A stretch of DNA of 64,000 nucleotides from Bacteroides fluxus YIT 12057 (GTDB lineage: Bacteria > Bacteroidota > Bacteroidia > Bacteroidales > Bacteroidaceae): contig NZ_GL882689.1 in the NCBI RefSeq assembly GCF_000195635.1, positions 124,001-188,000 of the forward strand, in the 5' to 3' direction. The translations under genes and the position numbers were made by a program. The notes below the pieces were generated by a model. It was not told the origin of the DNA and did not search any database. It saw only the letters and a list, made by a program, of their open reading frames with translations. Of this stretch, positions 17,488 through 27,387 are shown in pieces; within the stretch, counting starts at the first letter, position 1, and every line of letters starts with the position of its first letter.

Positions 17488-19281
17488 ATGAAAAGTGAAA
17501 GGATGAAAATCAAGATATTATTGCTTTTGTGTATGGCCGTATGGCTGTTGTCCGCTTGCGGAACAACCCGCAGGCAAATGCGGGGGCAGCTTCCGGTGAC
17601 TGTTCCTTCTGCTTCGCTTACTCCTGAACAACAACGCAAATATGATTATTTCTATTTGGAAGCCGTACGGCTGAAAGTTCAGAAAGATTATGACGCAGCT
17701 TTCAATATGCTGCAACATTGCCTTTCTATTCATCCGAATGCCTCGTCTGCTTTGTATGAGATGGCGCAGTATTATATGTTCCTCAAGAAAATTCCCCAAG
17801 GGCAGGCTGCCTTGGAAAAGGCTGTGGAGAATGATCCCGATAACTTTTGGTATAGCCAGGGATTGGCGAATCTTTATATGCAGCAGAATGAGAAGGAAAA
17901 AGCCACCGCACTGCTGGAAGGAATGGTTACCCGCTTTTCCAGCAAGCTGGATCCTCTGTACAACCTGCTCGAGATCTATAATCGCCAGGAAGCATACGAT
18001 AAGGTAATCGGTATCCTGAACAAACTGGAAGAGAGAATGGGTAAGAGTGAGCAGCTCAGTATGGAGAAATTCCGTATCTATCTGCAAAAGAAAGATGACA
18101 AGAGTGCATTCCGTGAAATAGAGAGCCTGGTAGCCGAATATCCGATGGACACTCGTTATCAGATTGTACTAGGAGATGTGTATATGCAGAACGGGAAGAA
18201 AGAGGAGGCTTACCGGCTTTACCAGAAGGTCTTGAAGGAAGAACCGGAGAATGCTTTGGCCATGTATTCGATGGCTTCTTATTATGAGGCAACCGGTCAG
18301 AAGGAACTTTATGAACGCCAGTTGGATACCTTGCTGCTGAATAAGAAAGTGGCTCCCGATACCAAGCTGAACGTGATGCGCCAATTCATTGTACAGAACG
18401 AACAGGATGGAAAGGACAGCACCCGTGTCATTACCCTTTTTAACCGTATCATGGAGCAAGATCCTGATGACGCCCAGCTACCGATGCTGTATGCCCAATA
18501 TCTTTTGTCTAAAGGAATGAACAAGGAATCATTGCCTGTGTTGAGGCAGGTACTGAATATTGATCCTACGAATACGGCCGCCCGTATGATGTTGTTGGGT
18601 GAGGCGGTGCGCAAGGAAGACTATGAAGATATTATCCGCCTGTGTGAAGCCGGTGTCGAGGCAAATCCTGAAATGCTGGAGTTTTATTTTTATCTGGCCA
18701 TCGCCTATAATCAGGCGGAACGGACCGATGATGCCCTTGCTGTTTGCCAGAAGGCATTGGAACATGTAAACGGAGACAGTAAGAAAGAAGTCGTTTCGGA
18801 TTTCTATGCGATTATCGGAGATGCCTATCATACCAAAAGGATGAACAAGGAAGCGTATGCGGCATACGACTCTGCTTTGGTGTATAATCCTTCGAACATA
18901 GGTGCGCTGAATAATTATGCTTATTATCTTTCCGTAGAACGCCGTGACTTGGATAAGGCTGAAGAGATGAGCTATAAGACGGTGAAGGCCGAACCGAACA
19001 ACTCCACTTATCTTGATACATACGCATGGATTCTGTTTGAGAAAGGAAATTACGCCGAAGCGCGCCTATACATTGATGACGCGATGAAGAGTGAGGAGGG
19101 TGCCAAGAGCGATGTGGTTGTAGAACATTGTGGTGACATCTATTATATGACCGGTGATGTGGACGGTGCCTTGAAATATTGGAAACAGGCCTTGGAGATG
19201 GGCAGCAAGTCAAAAACATTGAAACAAAAAATAGCGAAAAAGAAATATATTGCCGATGAAACCGAGACTACTGAAAAATAG
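17488..19281 (+). CDS. Tetratricopeptide-repeat lipoprotein
   Basis: A 597-residue protein with a lipoprotein signal peptide (hydrophobic stretch then LLSAC, Cys24) followed by TPR-type helical repeats almost to the C-terminus, for example ALYEMAQYYMFLKKIPQGQAAL and EAYAAYDSALVYNPSNIGAL. It is expected at the periplasmic face of a membrane as a protein-binding scaffold; no catalytic motif is visible. The second ATG (17503) is an alternative start. Clustering with the DUF4292 and EnvC-like genes suggests a common role in envelope assembly, but this is inference only. Confidence 0.85.
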   Translation: MKSERMKIKILLLLCMAVWLLSACGTTRRQMRGQLPVTVPSASLTPEQQRKYDYFYLEAVRLKVQKDYDAAFNMLQHCLSIHPNASSALYEMAQYYMFLKKIPQGQAALEKAVENDPDNFWYSQGLANLYMQQNEKEKATALLEGMVTRFSSKLDPLYNLLEIYNRQEAYDKVIGILNKLEERMGKSEQLSMEKFRIYLQKKDDKSAFREIESLVAEYPMDTRYQIVLGDVYMQNGKKEEAYRLYQKVLKEEPENALAMYSMASYYEATGQKELYERQLDTLLLNKKVAPDTKLNVMRQFIVQNEQDGKDSTRVITLFNRIMEQDPDDAQLPMLYAQYLLSKGMNKESLPVLRQVLNIDPTNTAARMMLLGEAVRKEDYEDIIRLCEAGVEANPEMLEFYFYLAIAYNQAERTDDALAVCQKALEHVNGDSKKEVVSDFYAIIGDAYHTKRMNKEAYAAYDSALVYNPSNIGALNNYAYYLSVERRDLDKAEEMSYKTVKAEPNNSTYLDTYAWILFEKGNYAEARLYIDDAMKSEEGAKSDVVVEHCGDIYYMTGDVDGALKYWKQALEMGSKSKTLKQKIAKKKYIADETETTEK

Positions 19282-19852
19282 TGCAGTGGGAATGATACGC
19301 CTTTTATCATTTTTGCTTTTGATGGCTGTATGCCTTGCCGGATGTAAGACTTCCCGACAGGCAAGTTCCTCCTTGACGAAAGATTCCGGTTGTCTTTCTT
19401 CCAAGGTACAGTTGACGGTTCCGCATAAGGATGCTACCTTGACAGTGAATGGTACCATGAAACTGAAAAGTGGCGAACGTATGCAAATCTCTTTCCTGAT
19501 GCCGATTATCCGTACGGAAGTAGCCCGCATGGAGGTTACTCCGGATGATATATTGCTGGTGGACCGCATGGGTAAACGTTATGTGCAGGCCACGCGTAAA
19601 GAGTTGAAGGATATCCTGCCTAAAAAAGCCGACTTCGCACATCTTGAAAAACTGCTTTATGCCGCTTCCAAACCGAATGGTAAAAAAACACTGACAGGGA
19701 AGGAACTGGGTATTCCATCTTTGGAAAAGGGACAGGTCGAATTTTACGATTTTTCGGATAAGGGGTTTTCTTTGTCTCCGACTCAACTTTCGGGTAAATA
19801 TAGAAAGGTGGAATTGAAGGAACTTCTGGAAATGTTGATGAGCCTTATGTAA
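19256..19852 (+). CDS. DUF4292 family lipoprotein
   Basis: About 198 residues with a lipoprotein signal (MAVCLAGC) and a compact beta-rich domain, matching the Bacteroidota DUF4292 family as I recall it (LolA/LolB-like folds have been suggested for such proteins; not verifiable here). The start is uncertain: ATG 19256 overlaps the TPR gene by 26 nt, while ATG 19292 gives a shorter and equally good signal peptide. It lies between the TPR lipoprotein and the EnvC-like gene, probably translationally coupled to the former. Confidence 0.75.
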   Translation: MKPRLLKNSAVGMIRLLSFLLLMAVCLAGCKTSRQASSSLTKDSGCLSSKVQLTVPHKDATLTVNGTMKLKSGERMQISFLMPIIRTEVARMEVTPDDILLVDRMGKRYVQATRKELKDILPKKADFAHLEKLLYAASKPNGKKTLTGKELGIPSLEKGQVEFYDFSDKGFSLSPTQLSGKYRKVELKELLEMLMSLM

Positions 19853-19877
19853 TAGTATTTAATTAATAACTGGACTG

Positions 19878-21179
19878 ATGAAACGTTGCTTCCTTCTTCT
19901 GTTTGTGTTCTGCCTTCTCTGCCAGGCTTCACCGCTCCTTGCCCAATCCAACAAGTTGATCAAGGAGTTGGAAGGGAAGCGTGGTGCTTTGCAGAAGCAG
20001 ATAGCGGAGTCGGAGACTCTTCTGAAAACGACAAAGAAAGATGTCGGCAGCCAGTTGAACAGCCTTGCCGCACTGACCGGGCAGATAGAGGAGCGTAAAC
20101 GCTATATCTTGACTATTAATAATGATGTGGAGGCTATAGAACGCGAAATGGCTTCTTTAAGTCGGCAACTGGTGCGTTTGCAACGGGATTTGAAAGACAA
20201 GAAGCAAAAATATGAGTCGTCTGTGCAGTATCTGTACAAGAACCGTTCTGTTGAGGAGAAGTTGATGTTCATCTTCTCGGCGAAAAGTTTGGCACAGACT
20301 TACCGTCGTCTGCGCTATGTCCGTGAGTATGCTACCTATCAGCGTTTGCAGGGAGAAGAGGTCTTGAAGAAACAGGAACAGGTGAACCGCAAGAAACAGG
20401 AACTACAGCAGGTAAAAGCGGCTAAGGAGGGATTGTTGAAAGAACGGGAAGAGGAAAAGACAAAGCTGGAGGAGCAGGAAAAGGAGAAAAAAACGCTTGT
20501 TGCCAATTTGCGGAAGAAGCAACGGGGATTGCAAAATGAACTGAACAAGAAACGGCGTGAGGCCAATCAACTCAATGCCCGTATTGATCGTCTGATTGCA
20601 GAAGAGATAGAGAAGGCGCGTAAACGAGCTGAAGCGGAAGCGCGCCGTGAAGCGGCTGCTCGTAAAAAAGCAAATGAAAAGGCGGCTACTGCTGCAACAG
20701 CTTCCAAACCGAAGAGTGCGCCGCTGGAGACTTATACCATGAGTAAGGCTGACCGTGAACTGTCCGGCACTTTTGCCAGCAACCGTGGTAAGTTGCCTAT
20801 GCCTATTACCGGTGCTTATATTATTACCAGTCATTATGGGCAGTATTCTGTGGAAGGCCTGCGTAATGTCAAGCTGGATAACAAGGGCATTGACATTCAA
20901 GGGAAACCGGGTGCGCAAGCCCGTGCCATCTTTGATGGTAAAGTGGCTGCTGTCTTTAAGTTGAACGGGCTGTTCAATATTCTTGTCCGCCACGGCAATT
21001 ATATTTCCGTATATTGCAACTTGTCTTCCGCTTCTGTCAAGCAGGGCGACAATGTGACTACCAAGCAGACTCTCGGCCAGATTTTCTCCGATGGTTCGGA
21101 CAATGGACGCACCGTGCTTCATTTCCAATTGAGAAGGGAAAAAGAAAAGCTGAATCCGGAACCGTGGTTGAACAGGTAG
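19878..21179 (+). CDS. EnvC-like murein hydrolase activator with degenerate LytM domain
   Basis: A 433-residue exported protein: signal peptide to about residue 22 (PLLAQ), a long charged coiled coil (about 25-275), then a LytM/M23 domain (about 310-433). Of the zinc ligands of active M23 peptidases, the first His of HxxxD is replaced (NKGID, Asn335 with Asp339 retained), the first His of HxH is Val413 (VLH, His415 retained), and the mid-domain LYAHL-type His is Asn (VYCNL). It should therefore be catalytically dead and act like E. coli EnvC, activating an amidase at the septum. Its stop is 9 nt from that of the convergent M20 gene. Confidence 0.85.
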   Translation: MKRCFLLLFVFCLLCQASPLLAQSNKLIKELEGKRGALQKQIAESETLLKTTKKDVGSQLNSLAALTGQIEERKRYILTINNDVEAIEREMASLSRQLVRLQRDLKDKKQKYESSVQYLYKNRSVEEKLMFIFSAKSLAQTYRRLRYVREYATYQRLQGEEVLKKQEQVNRKKQELQQVKAAKEGLLKEREEEKTKLEEQEKEKKTLVANLRKKQRGLQNELNKKRREANQLNARIDRLIAEEIEKARKRAEAEARREAAARKKANEKAATAATASKPKSAPLETYTMSKADRELSGTFASNRGKLPMPITGAYIITSHYGQYSVEGLRNVKLDNKGIDIQGKPGAQARAIFDGKVAAVFKLNGLFNILVRHGNYISVYCNLSSASVKQGDNVTTKQTLGQIFSDGSDNGRTVLHFQLRREKEKLNPEPWLNR

Positions 21180-21188
21180 TGTCTGTTG

Positions 21189-22259
21189 TCAGATATCGGC
21201 TCCATCCAGCAGCTCCAGATATATTTCTATCGCTTCTTCTATTTCCTTGACAAATATAAACTCGTCAGCTGTATGGGAACGACTACTTTTTCCCGGTCCC
21301 ATTTTCAGCGAGGGGAAAGACATCAAGGCTTGGTCTGACAGGGTAGGGGAACCGAAAGGAACACGTCCCATCGCGATTGCTTTCTGCACAACCGGATGTC
21401 CTTCTTCTACATGTGAGGAGCTTAACCGGAATGAACGGGGCTTGGCTTCACAGGCAATGTGTTTTTGTATTTCGGCAAACAATTCTTGGTTGTTATAACA
21501 TTCATTGCTGCGGATATCCACAACAAAGGTGCAGCGGTCGGGAATCACATTATGCTGCGTTCCGGCATTAATCATTGTGACACTCATCTTTACAGGACCC
21601 AGTAAAGGAGATTCTTTGGAGAAGCGGTAATCGCGGAACCAGGCTATGTCGTCCAATACTTTGTAGATGGCATTGTCTCCTTCATTGCGGGCTGCATGTC
21701 CGGATTTGCCGTAGGCTGTGACATCCAGTACCATTAATCCTTTCTCGGCAATGGCAGGTTGCATCTCGGTAGGTTCGCCTACAATAGCGAATTGTATGGG
21801 AGGGAGTTCCGGGAGAACACACTCTATTCCGCCTTTGCCGGAAACTTCTTCTTCACAAGAGGCCAGGTATATCATGTTATACGCTTGCGTGGTACGGCAT
21901 AGTTGCAGGAATACCTGCAACAGACTGACTACGCTGGCACCGGCATCATTACTTCCCAGTCCATATAATTTCCCGTTACTTTCCAAAGTAGGAGCGAACG
22001 GGCTCTTTCTCCAGCCATTGACGGGTTTTACCGTATCAATGTGTGAGTTCAACAGCAGAGTAGGTTTCTTTAAGTCGAACATAGGACTGAAGCACCAGAC
22101 GTTATTTCCTTTTCGTCCGGTCGCCATCCCTTGCATCTCTATGTAATTCTGAAGATAATCGGCTGCTTCCTTTTCGTCACGGCTTAAAGAGGGAATACTT
22201 ATCAGTGACTTCAACAATCCGGTCGCATCAGAAACTAAGGTCGGTATATCGTATTTCAT
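21189..22259 (-). CDS. M20 family metallo-deacylase (ArgE/DapE-like)
   Basis: A 356-residue di-zinc M20 peptidase family protein. Metal and catalytic motifs are visible: NSHIDTV (His73, Asp75), GSNDAG (Asp105), CEEEVSG (Glu136/137) and the C-terminal SHTADE. Members deacylate N-acyl amino acids, such as N-acetylornithine in arginine synthesis or succinyl-DAP. Bacteroides use N-succinylated intermediates in arginine synthesis, so N-succinyl-ornithine is a possible substrate. No arginine genes adjoin it, so I leave the symbol blank. Confidence 0.85.
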   Translation of the reverse strand: MKYDIPTLVSDATGLLKSLISIPSLSRDEKEAADYLQNYIEMQGMATGRKGNNVWCFSPMFDLKKPTLLLNSHIDTVKPVNGWRKSPFAPTLESNGKLYGLGSNDAGASVVSLLQVFLQLCRTTQAYNMIYLASCEEEVSGKGGIECVLPELPPIQFAIVGEPTEMQPAIAEKGLMVLDVTAYGKSGHAARNEGDNAIYKVLDDIAWFRDYRFSKESPLLGPVKMSVTMINAGTQHNVIPDRCTFVVDIRSNECYNNQELFAEIQKHIACEAKPRSFRLSSSHVEEGHPVVQKAIAMGRVPFGSPTLSDQALMSFPSLKMGPGKSSRSHTADEFIFVKEIEEAIEIYLELLDGADI

Positions 22260-22284
22260 ATTCTAATAAAAAGTTATCGGTGTG

Positions 22285-22292
22285 CAAACTTA
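22285..22292 (-). promoter_or_regulatory. -7 element of the M20 deacylase gene
   Basis: TAAGTTTG on the minus strand, an exact TAnnTTTG followed by CA, 26 nt upstream of the start codon. No good -33. Confidence 0.5.
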
Positions 22293-22397
22293 CAAATAAT
22301 TTTTAAGATAATAAGGGAAGAAACTTGAATCTTTAATGGGCAAAATACTTTCTATTTGCTCATTATTGAGATTTGTTTGCTATTATTTTATTAATAT

Positions 22398-22429
22398 ATT
22401 GGATGCTATTCTTTTTATATATAATTTTG
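22398..22429 (+). promoter_or_regulatory. Promoter of the SusC/SusD pair at 22.5 kb
   Basis: TAATTTTG (22422-22429) is an exact -7, with ATTG at 22398-22401 as a one-mismatch -33 at 20 nt. The predicted leader is unusually long, about 125 nt, which leaves room for RNA-level control. The rest of the 302-nt gap 22260-22561 shows nothing else. Confidence 0.6.
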
Positions 22430-22561
22430 CACGGGCTTAACTAAAATGTTATAATAGTGAAAAGATGATTATCATTCCTTATCATGATTGAATGAAAGCT
22501 TAAAAGCAAACAAATGACTTTCGTAATTATAAATCATTAATTAATCAAGTTTCGAAATTTT

Positions 22562-25500
22562 ATGAATAGGTTTATTGGTTTTTTATGTGGCCTGTTCTTG
22601 TGCGTAATGGTGTACGCGCAGGATGTCACAGTGAAAGGTAAGGTTACGGCTCAAGGTGATGAAATGCCGGGGGTAACCATTATGGTAAAAGGTAGTAGTG
22701 GACAAGGTACAATTACTTCAGTGGACGGTAGTTATTCTTTGAAGGTGGATACAAAAGGTACACTTGTATTCTCCTACATAGGTTATGAAACGGTAGAAGT
22801 TCCTGTTAAAGGACGTAGTGTCATTAATGTAGAGTTGCAGGAATCTTCCATGGCCCTCAACGAGGTGGTGATTACCGTTCCTTATGGTACGGCCAAGAAA
22901 TCAACATTTACCGGTTCGGCGGGCATTGTTGACAAGAAGCTTATCGCTTCCTCCCAGGTCAGCAGTGTGACAAAAGCTCTGCAGGGTAGTGTAGCCGGTT
23001 TGCAGTCATTTTCTACCAGCGGGCAGCCGGGAGAAGATGCCAGTATCTATATCCGTGGTATCGGTTCGGCCAATGCTTCGACTACCCCGCTTTACGTAGT
23101 GGATGGAGTTCCTTATGACGGTGCTTTATCTTCTATATCTTCACAGGATATCGCTTCTATCACAGTATTGAAAGATGCCGCTGCAGCTACTCTGTATGGT
23201 TCACGTGCTGCAAACGGTGTTATCATGATCACTACTAAACAGGGTGCTGAGTCTGCTCCGACTATTGAGTTGTCTGCCAAGTATGGTTTCTCAAGCCGTG
23301 CGGTAAGTGACTATGACCAGTTGAGTACAGATGATTACTTCAAACTGCAATGGGAAGCCATTCGCAATAAAGCGATGGATGATGGTCATTCAGCAGAAGA
23401 TGCTGCACAAAGAGCCTCTTCCGGTTTGATTTCGTCTATCGGTATTAACCCTTACGGAACCAAATATGCACAGCCGATAGGGCTGGACGGCCAGTTGGTA
23501 GCCGGTGCTACTCCGTTGTGGAATGACAGTTGGGAAGATGCTTTGACGCAGGACGCGCATTACACAGACTTGAGCGCACGTATTTCCGGTGGAAGCAAGC
23601 ATACCAAATATTATTTCTCTTTGGGTTACCTGGATGACCAGGGTGCTTATATTTGCTCTGGTTTTAAGCGTTATACTTTGCGTTCGAACATTACTTCCGA
23701 TTTGCGTGATTGGTTACAGGTTGGCTTGAATGTATCCGGAACTCATTCTATACAGAATTACCCGAAACAGAACGATACGGCAATCGGTAATATCGTATTG
23801 GCTGCACGCTCATTGCCTTCTTTCTATCCGGTTTATGAACGTGATCTTGATACTGGTGCTTATTTACGCGATGAGAACGGGAATAGGATTTATGACTATG
23901 GCAAGTACCGTAAGAGTTCTTACAGCGGTTATAATTTTGCTCAGTCCATGTACTATGATAAGAACGAATATAAGAGAGATGCGGCTTCTATACGCGGATT
24001 CTTGCAGATAACCCCGATCAAGGGATTGAGCTATAAGATGTCTTTGAGCGTTGACTATAACAGTAAGTTCTCACATGATTATTCAAATCCTACTTATGGA
24101 AAAGAACCTTTGGTCGGTTCTGTGAGCAAGTCTAATTATCGCACTACCGGTATGACATTCAATAATGTGGTAAACTGGGAGCGTAGCTTCAAGGAAGTGC
24201 ACAACATTCGCTTGATGGCCGGACAGGAGTATTATGAGTATAATACATCCAATTTCGGTGGTTCACGTTCCGGTGTGATTACTGATGGTTATTATGAACC
24301 GGATGCTGCGTCAACCTTGACCGGTTTCAGTGGAAACAGTGACCAGTACAAACTGTTGAGCTATTTCGGTAGTGCCGAATATTCTTATAATCAACGTTAT
24401 TTCCTGTCGGCATCTGTACGTACCGACGGTTCTTCACGCTTCCATCCGGATAACCGTTGGGGTACATTCTGGTCGTTCGGCGGTTCCTGGAAAATCTATC
24501 AGGAAGCGTTTCTGGAAGAGGCAGCCAATAGCTGGTTGTCTAATTTGAGTCTCCGTGCAAGTTATGGCGCTCAGGGTAACGATAATGTGGGATATTATGC
24601 TTATCAGGAGTTATATAGTGTGGGCAGTTTCCTGGGAGAGACTACACTTCATACTTCCCGTTTGGCAACTCCGGATTTGTCTTGGGAAACCAACTTGAAT
24701 TTTAATATCGGTTTGGACTTCGGCTTCTTTAATAATCGTATCAATGGTACTGTTGAATACTTTAACCGTGCGTCTAAAGATTTGTTATTTAGCCGTGACT
24801 TGATTCCTTCTTCCGGCTTTAGTTCGATTGACGCCAATATCGGTAAGTTGAAGAACTACGGTTGGGAATTTACATTGAACGGTACTCCTGTACTGACCCG
24901 TGACTGGACTTGGAGATTATCTGTAAATGCTACTACTTATAAGAACAAGATTGTTAAGCTACCTACAGAGGTAATGTGGCAAGGCTCCAAGAAGTGGGTA
25001 GAAGGTGGTTCTCTTTATGATTTCTGGTTGTATGAGTGGGGAGGAGTCAATCCCGAAACCGGTGATGCACAATGGGCATATTATGATGCTGACGGGACCA
25101 GACACTTGACCAACGATTACTCTAGCCTGACTTCGGACAAGAAGGTAAAAGCTGGTAGTTCGTTGCCTAAACTGAGTGGAGGTTTTCAATCTGACCTTAC
25201 TTGGAAAGACCTTTCTTTGTCGATGTTGTTCTCCTATGGTATCGGTGGTAAAATCTACAACAATGACATCACCATGCTGATGAAGGTGAACGGTGGTAAT
25301 GGTGACAGTATGAGTAAAGAGCTGTTGAACCGTTGGACTCCGGAAAATACACATACGGACATTCCCCGTTTGACACAAGACGGAACAAGCAAGTTTACTT
25401 CTTCTTCTACGCGTTGGCTGGTCGATCGTTCTTTCCTTCGTCTGAAGACAATCACTTTGAATTATAATCTGCCGAAGAGTTGGTTGCATCCGCTAACTGT

Positions 25501-25651
25501 GAAAGATGCAAGTGTATTCGTACAAGGTGAAAATATGCTGACATTCAGCAAGCAACAAGGTTTGGACCCAGAACAACCTGTCAGTGGTATGGCTTCTTTC
25601 CGTTATCCGGCTATGAAGACAATTTCGTTCGGTATCAATGTGAAACTCTAA
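22562..25651 (+). CDS. SusC-type TonB-dependent outer-membrane transporter
   Basis: A 1029-residue outer-membrane receptor: signal peptide ending around VYAQ (about 20), a CarboxypepD_reg-like domain (about 23-95, IGYETVEVPVKG), the TonB plug (NEVVITVPYGTAKKSTFTGS from about 100) and the 22-strand barrel to the C-terminus (GINVKL). Such proteins import oligosaccharides or other large ligands with a SusD lid lipoprotein, here encoded 14 nt downstream. No glycoside hydrolase, regulator or anti-sigma gene is adjacent, so the substrate is unknown and need not be a glycan. Confidence 0.95.
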   Translation: MNRFIGFLCGLFLCVMVYAQDVTVKGKVTAQGDEMPGVTIMVKGSSGQGTITSVDGSYSLKVDTKGTLVFSYIGYETVEVPVKGRSVINVELQESSMALNEVVITVPYGTAKKSTFTGSAGIVDKKLIASSQVSSVTKALQGSVAGLQSFSTSGQPGEDASIYIRGIGSANASTTPLYVVDGVPYDGALSSISSQDIASITVLKDAAAATLYGSRAANGVIMITTKQGAESAPTIELSAKYGFSSRAVSDYDQLSTDDYFKLQWEAIRNKAMDDGHSAEDAAQRASSGLISSIGINPYGTKYAQPIGLDGQLVAGATPLWNDSWEDALTQDAHYTDLSARISGGSKHTKYYFSLGYLDDQGAYICSGFKRYTLRSNITSDLRDWLQVGLNVSGTHSIQNYPKQNDTAIGNIVLAARSLPSFYPVYERDLDTGAYLRDENGNRIYDYGKYRKSSYSGYNFAQSMYYDKNEYKRDAASIRGFLQITPIKGLSYKMSLSVDYNSKFSHDYSNPTYGKEPLVGSVSKSNYRTTGMTFNNVVNWERSFKEVHNIRLMAGQEYYEYNTSNFGGSRSGVITDGYYEPDAASTLTGFSGNSDQYKLLSYFGSAEYSYNQRYFLSASVRTDGSSRFHPDNRWGTFWSFGGSWKIYQEAFLEEAANSWLSNLSLRASYGAQGNDNVGYYAYQELYSVGSFLGETTLHTSRLATPDLSWETNLNFNIGLDFGFFNNRINGTVEYFNRASKDLLFSRDLIPSSGFSSIDANIGKLKNYGWEFTLNGTPVLTRDWTWRLSVNATTYKNKIVKLPTEVMWQGSKKWVEGGSLYDFWLYEWGGVNPETGDAQWAYYDADGTRHLTNDYSSLTSDKKVKAGSSLPKLSGGFQSDLTWKDLSLSMLFSYGIGGKIYNNDITMLMKVNGGNGDSMSKELLNRWTPENTHTDIPRLTQDGTSKFTSSSTRWLVDRSFLRLKTITLNYNLPKSWLHPLTVKDASVFVQGENMLTFSKQQGLDPEQPVSGMASFRYPAMKTISFGINVKL

Positions 25652-25665
25652 TAAAGAATATAAAT

Positions 25666-27192
25666 ATGAAGATGAATCTTAAAAATATATGTGCCGTTGC
25701 TTTGATGGCGTGTGCAGTGACATCTTGTGACTTGGATACTACTCCTACTACCTCACTTGATGCTGGAAATGTATATAAAGATACAGAGAATGCTGAGCGT
25801 GTGCTGAGAGGTGCATGGAATTATATCTTTAATTCAGGCTCTACTTATGCTTCTATCGGCATAGGCTCCATTCAACTGAATGACGATTTTGCCGGTTCAG
25901 ATGCGGTCAGAACAAGAAGCTATGGTTTCTCGGGAAGTTATAATCTGACAAACGGATATTCGCGTGGTGAGTATAATGGTGTACTTTGGGACTTGATGTA
26001 TGATCCGATTAATAACTGTAACGGTATTTTGAAGCATATAGACAATGTTGCCGGAACTGCGGAAGATAAGGCACGTATCAAGGGACAGGCATTCGCTACC
26101 CGCGGTTACGCTTATATGATTCTGGCTTCTCATTATTCATTTGCTATAGATAAAGATCCCAATGCAGTCTGTGTACCTATTTATACTGAACCGACAGATG
26201 ACAAAGTTGCTTTGACCGGAAAACCGGCTTCCAGTGTTTCCGAAGTGTATGCTCAGGCTTTGAGTGATTTGGAGGATGCATTGGATCTCATCCCTGAGAA
26301 TTATTCTCATGGCAATGTGAAGGAAGACCAATACAAGATTGACCATCTGGTAACACTGGGTTTGCTGGCTCGTACCCACTTATATGCCCGCAATTGGCAG
26401 GAGGCTTATGACTATGCTGTGGCTGCTTTGACCATCAATCCCTATTTGATGAGCGAAAGCGAATATAAGAGCGGTTTCAACGACTATTCAAATAAGGAAT
26501 GGATATGGGGATTGTCTTGCACTATTGATGATAACATGCCCTGTTACCTGTTTTACTTCAAAGACTGTATTACTTCAGAAGGTTATACCAGCCTTAATAT
26601 GGATCCTTACTTCAAAGCTAAGTTCGATGATGATGATTATCGTAAAGATCTATTCAATTGGGGACAGACAGCTTATGGAGACTGGGCTATGCTGAATAGC
26701 AAGTTCTTGTTTAAGGATGTTGATAATATGTTGGCTGACTTGGTTATGATGCGTACTTCGGAAATGTACTTGATCAAAGCTGAGGCCGCCGCCCATCTTG
26801 CAGGTAAGGAAAGTGAAGCGCAGCAAGCTTTGCAGACATTGCGTGATGCACGTATGAAAGCCGGTAAAACAGCGAAGGCTGTGACAGAAACGGGTGATGC
26901 CTTACTCAAGGAAATTTGGTTAGAGCGCCGTAAAGAATTATGGGGAGAAGGTTTTGCCTTGACTGACCTTATCCGTAACCAACAGTCTGTAGAACGCAAA
27001 GAATACAGTGGAACCATTACCGTGAATGGGAAGGAAGTAGCCGTGAACGGACATACCATTATCAGCCTGCCTGATAAAACTCCATTTGCTCCGAATAGTA
27101 AATATTACCTGTTCCGCATTCCTGAGAAGGAAGAGTTACAGAACCCCAATCTTTACTCTAAATATCCGAGATTGTCCATTTACGATTTATAA
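25666..27192 (+). CDS. SusD/RagB-type surface lipoprotein
   Basis: A 508-residue lipoprotein (VTSC lipobox within the first 20 residues) with the SusD N-terminal TPR-like scaffold (ARIKGQAFATRGYAYMIL...) and the C-terminal RagB domain (LWLERRKELWGEGFALTDLIR-type motif, here EIWLERRKELWGEGF). It captures the ligand and caps the partner SusC barrel at 22562. A terminator follows. Confidence 0.94.
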   Translation: MKMNLKNICAVALMACAVTSCDLDTTPTTSLDAGNVYKDTENAERVLRGAWNYIFNSGSTYASIGIGSIQLNDDFAGSDAVRTRSYGFSGSYNLTNGYSRGEYNGVLWDLMYDPINNCNGILKHIDNVAGTAEDKARIKGQAFATRGYAYMILASHYSFAIDKDPNAVCVPIYTEPTDDKVALTGKPASSVSEVYAQALSDLEDALDLIPENYSHGNVKEDQYKIDHLVTLGLLARTHLYARNWQEAYDYAVAALTINPYLMSESEYKSGFNDYSNKEWIWGLSCTIDDNMPCYLFYFKDCITSEGYTSLNMDPYFKAKFDDDDYRKDLFNWGQTAYGDWAMLNSKFLFKDVDNMLADLVMMRTSEMYLIKAEAAAHLAGKESEAQQALQTLRDARMKAGKTAKAVTETGDALLKEIWLERRKELWGEGFALTDLIRNQQSVERKEYSGTITVNGKEVAVNGHTIISLPDKTPFAPNSKYYLFRIPEKEELQNPNLYSKYPRLSIYDL

Positions 27193-27213
27193 TTTCGTAG
27201 AAGACATTTCATA

Positions 27214-27275
27214 AGATTGGTCCCCCTCTTTGTTGCCGATATGTGAATATCAGGTATGCAGAGAGGGGGAATCTT
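27214..27275 (+). terminator. Terminator of the SusC/SusD operon
   Basis: GATT..CCCCCTCT (27222-27229) pairs with AGAGGGGG (27262-27269)..AATC, followed by TTTTT. The loop is long (about 30 nt), but the stem and T-run are good. Confidence 0.7.
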
Positions 27276-27353
27276 TTTATGGAGAGAAGCGTTGTTACAA
27301 ACATATAATGAAGAATTCGTATGTATAATGGAAGTAGTTCCAAATGAAACCAT

Positions 27354-27361
27354 TACCTTTG
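27354..27361 (+). promoter_or_regulatory. -7 element of the acyl-CoA ligase gene
   Basis: TACCTTTG, an exact match to TAnnTTTG, 27 nt upstream of the ATG at 27388. It falls inside the longer open frame that begins at 27256, which argues that the extra 44 codons are not translated. Confidence 0.55.
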
Positions 27362-27387
27362 TAGCGTATTTATCAATTCATAAGATT

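Noticed and set aside
27256..27387. 44-residue N-terminal extension of the acyl-CoA ligase
   Set aside because: It overlaps the terminator of the upstream operon and a consensus -7 element, and does not resemble the family N-terminus.
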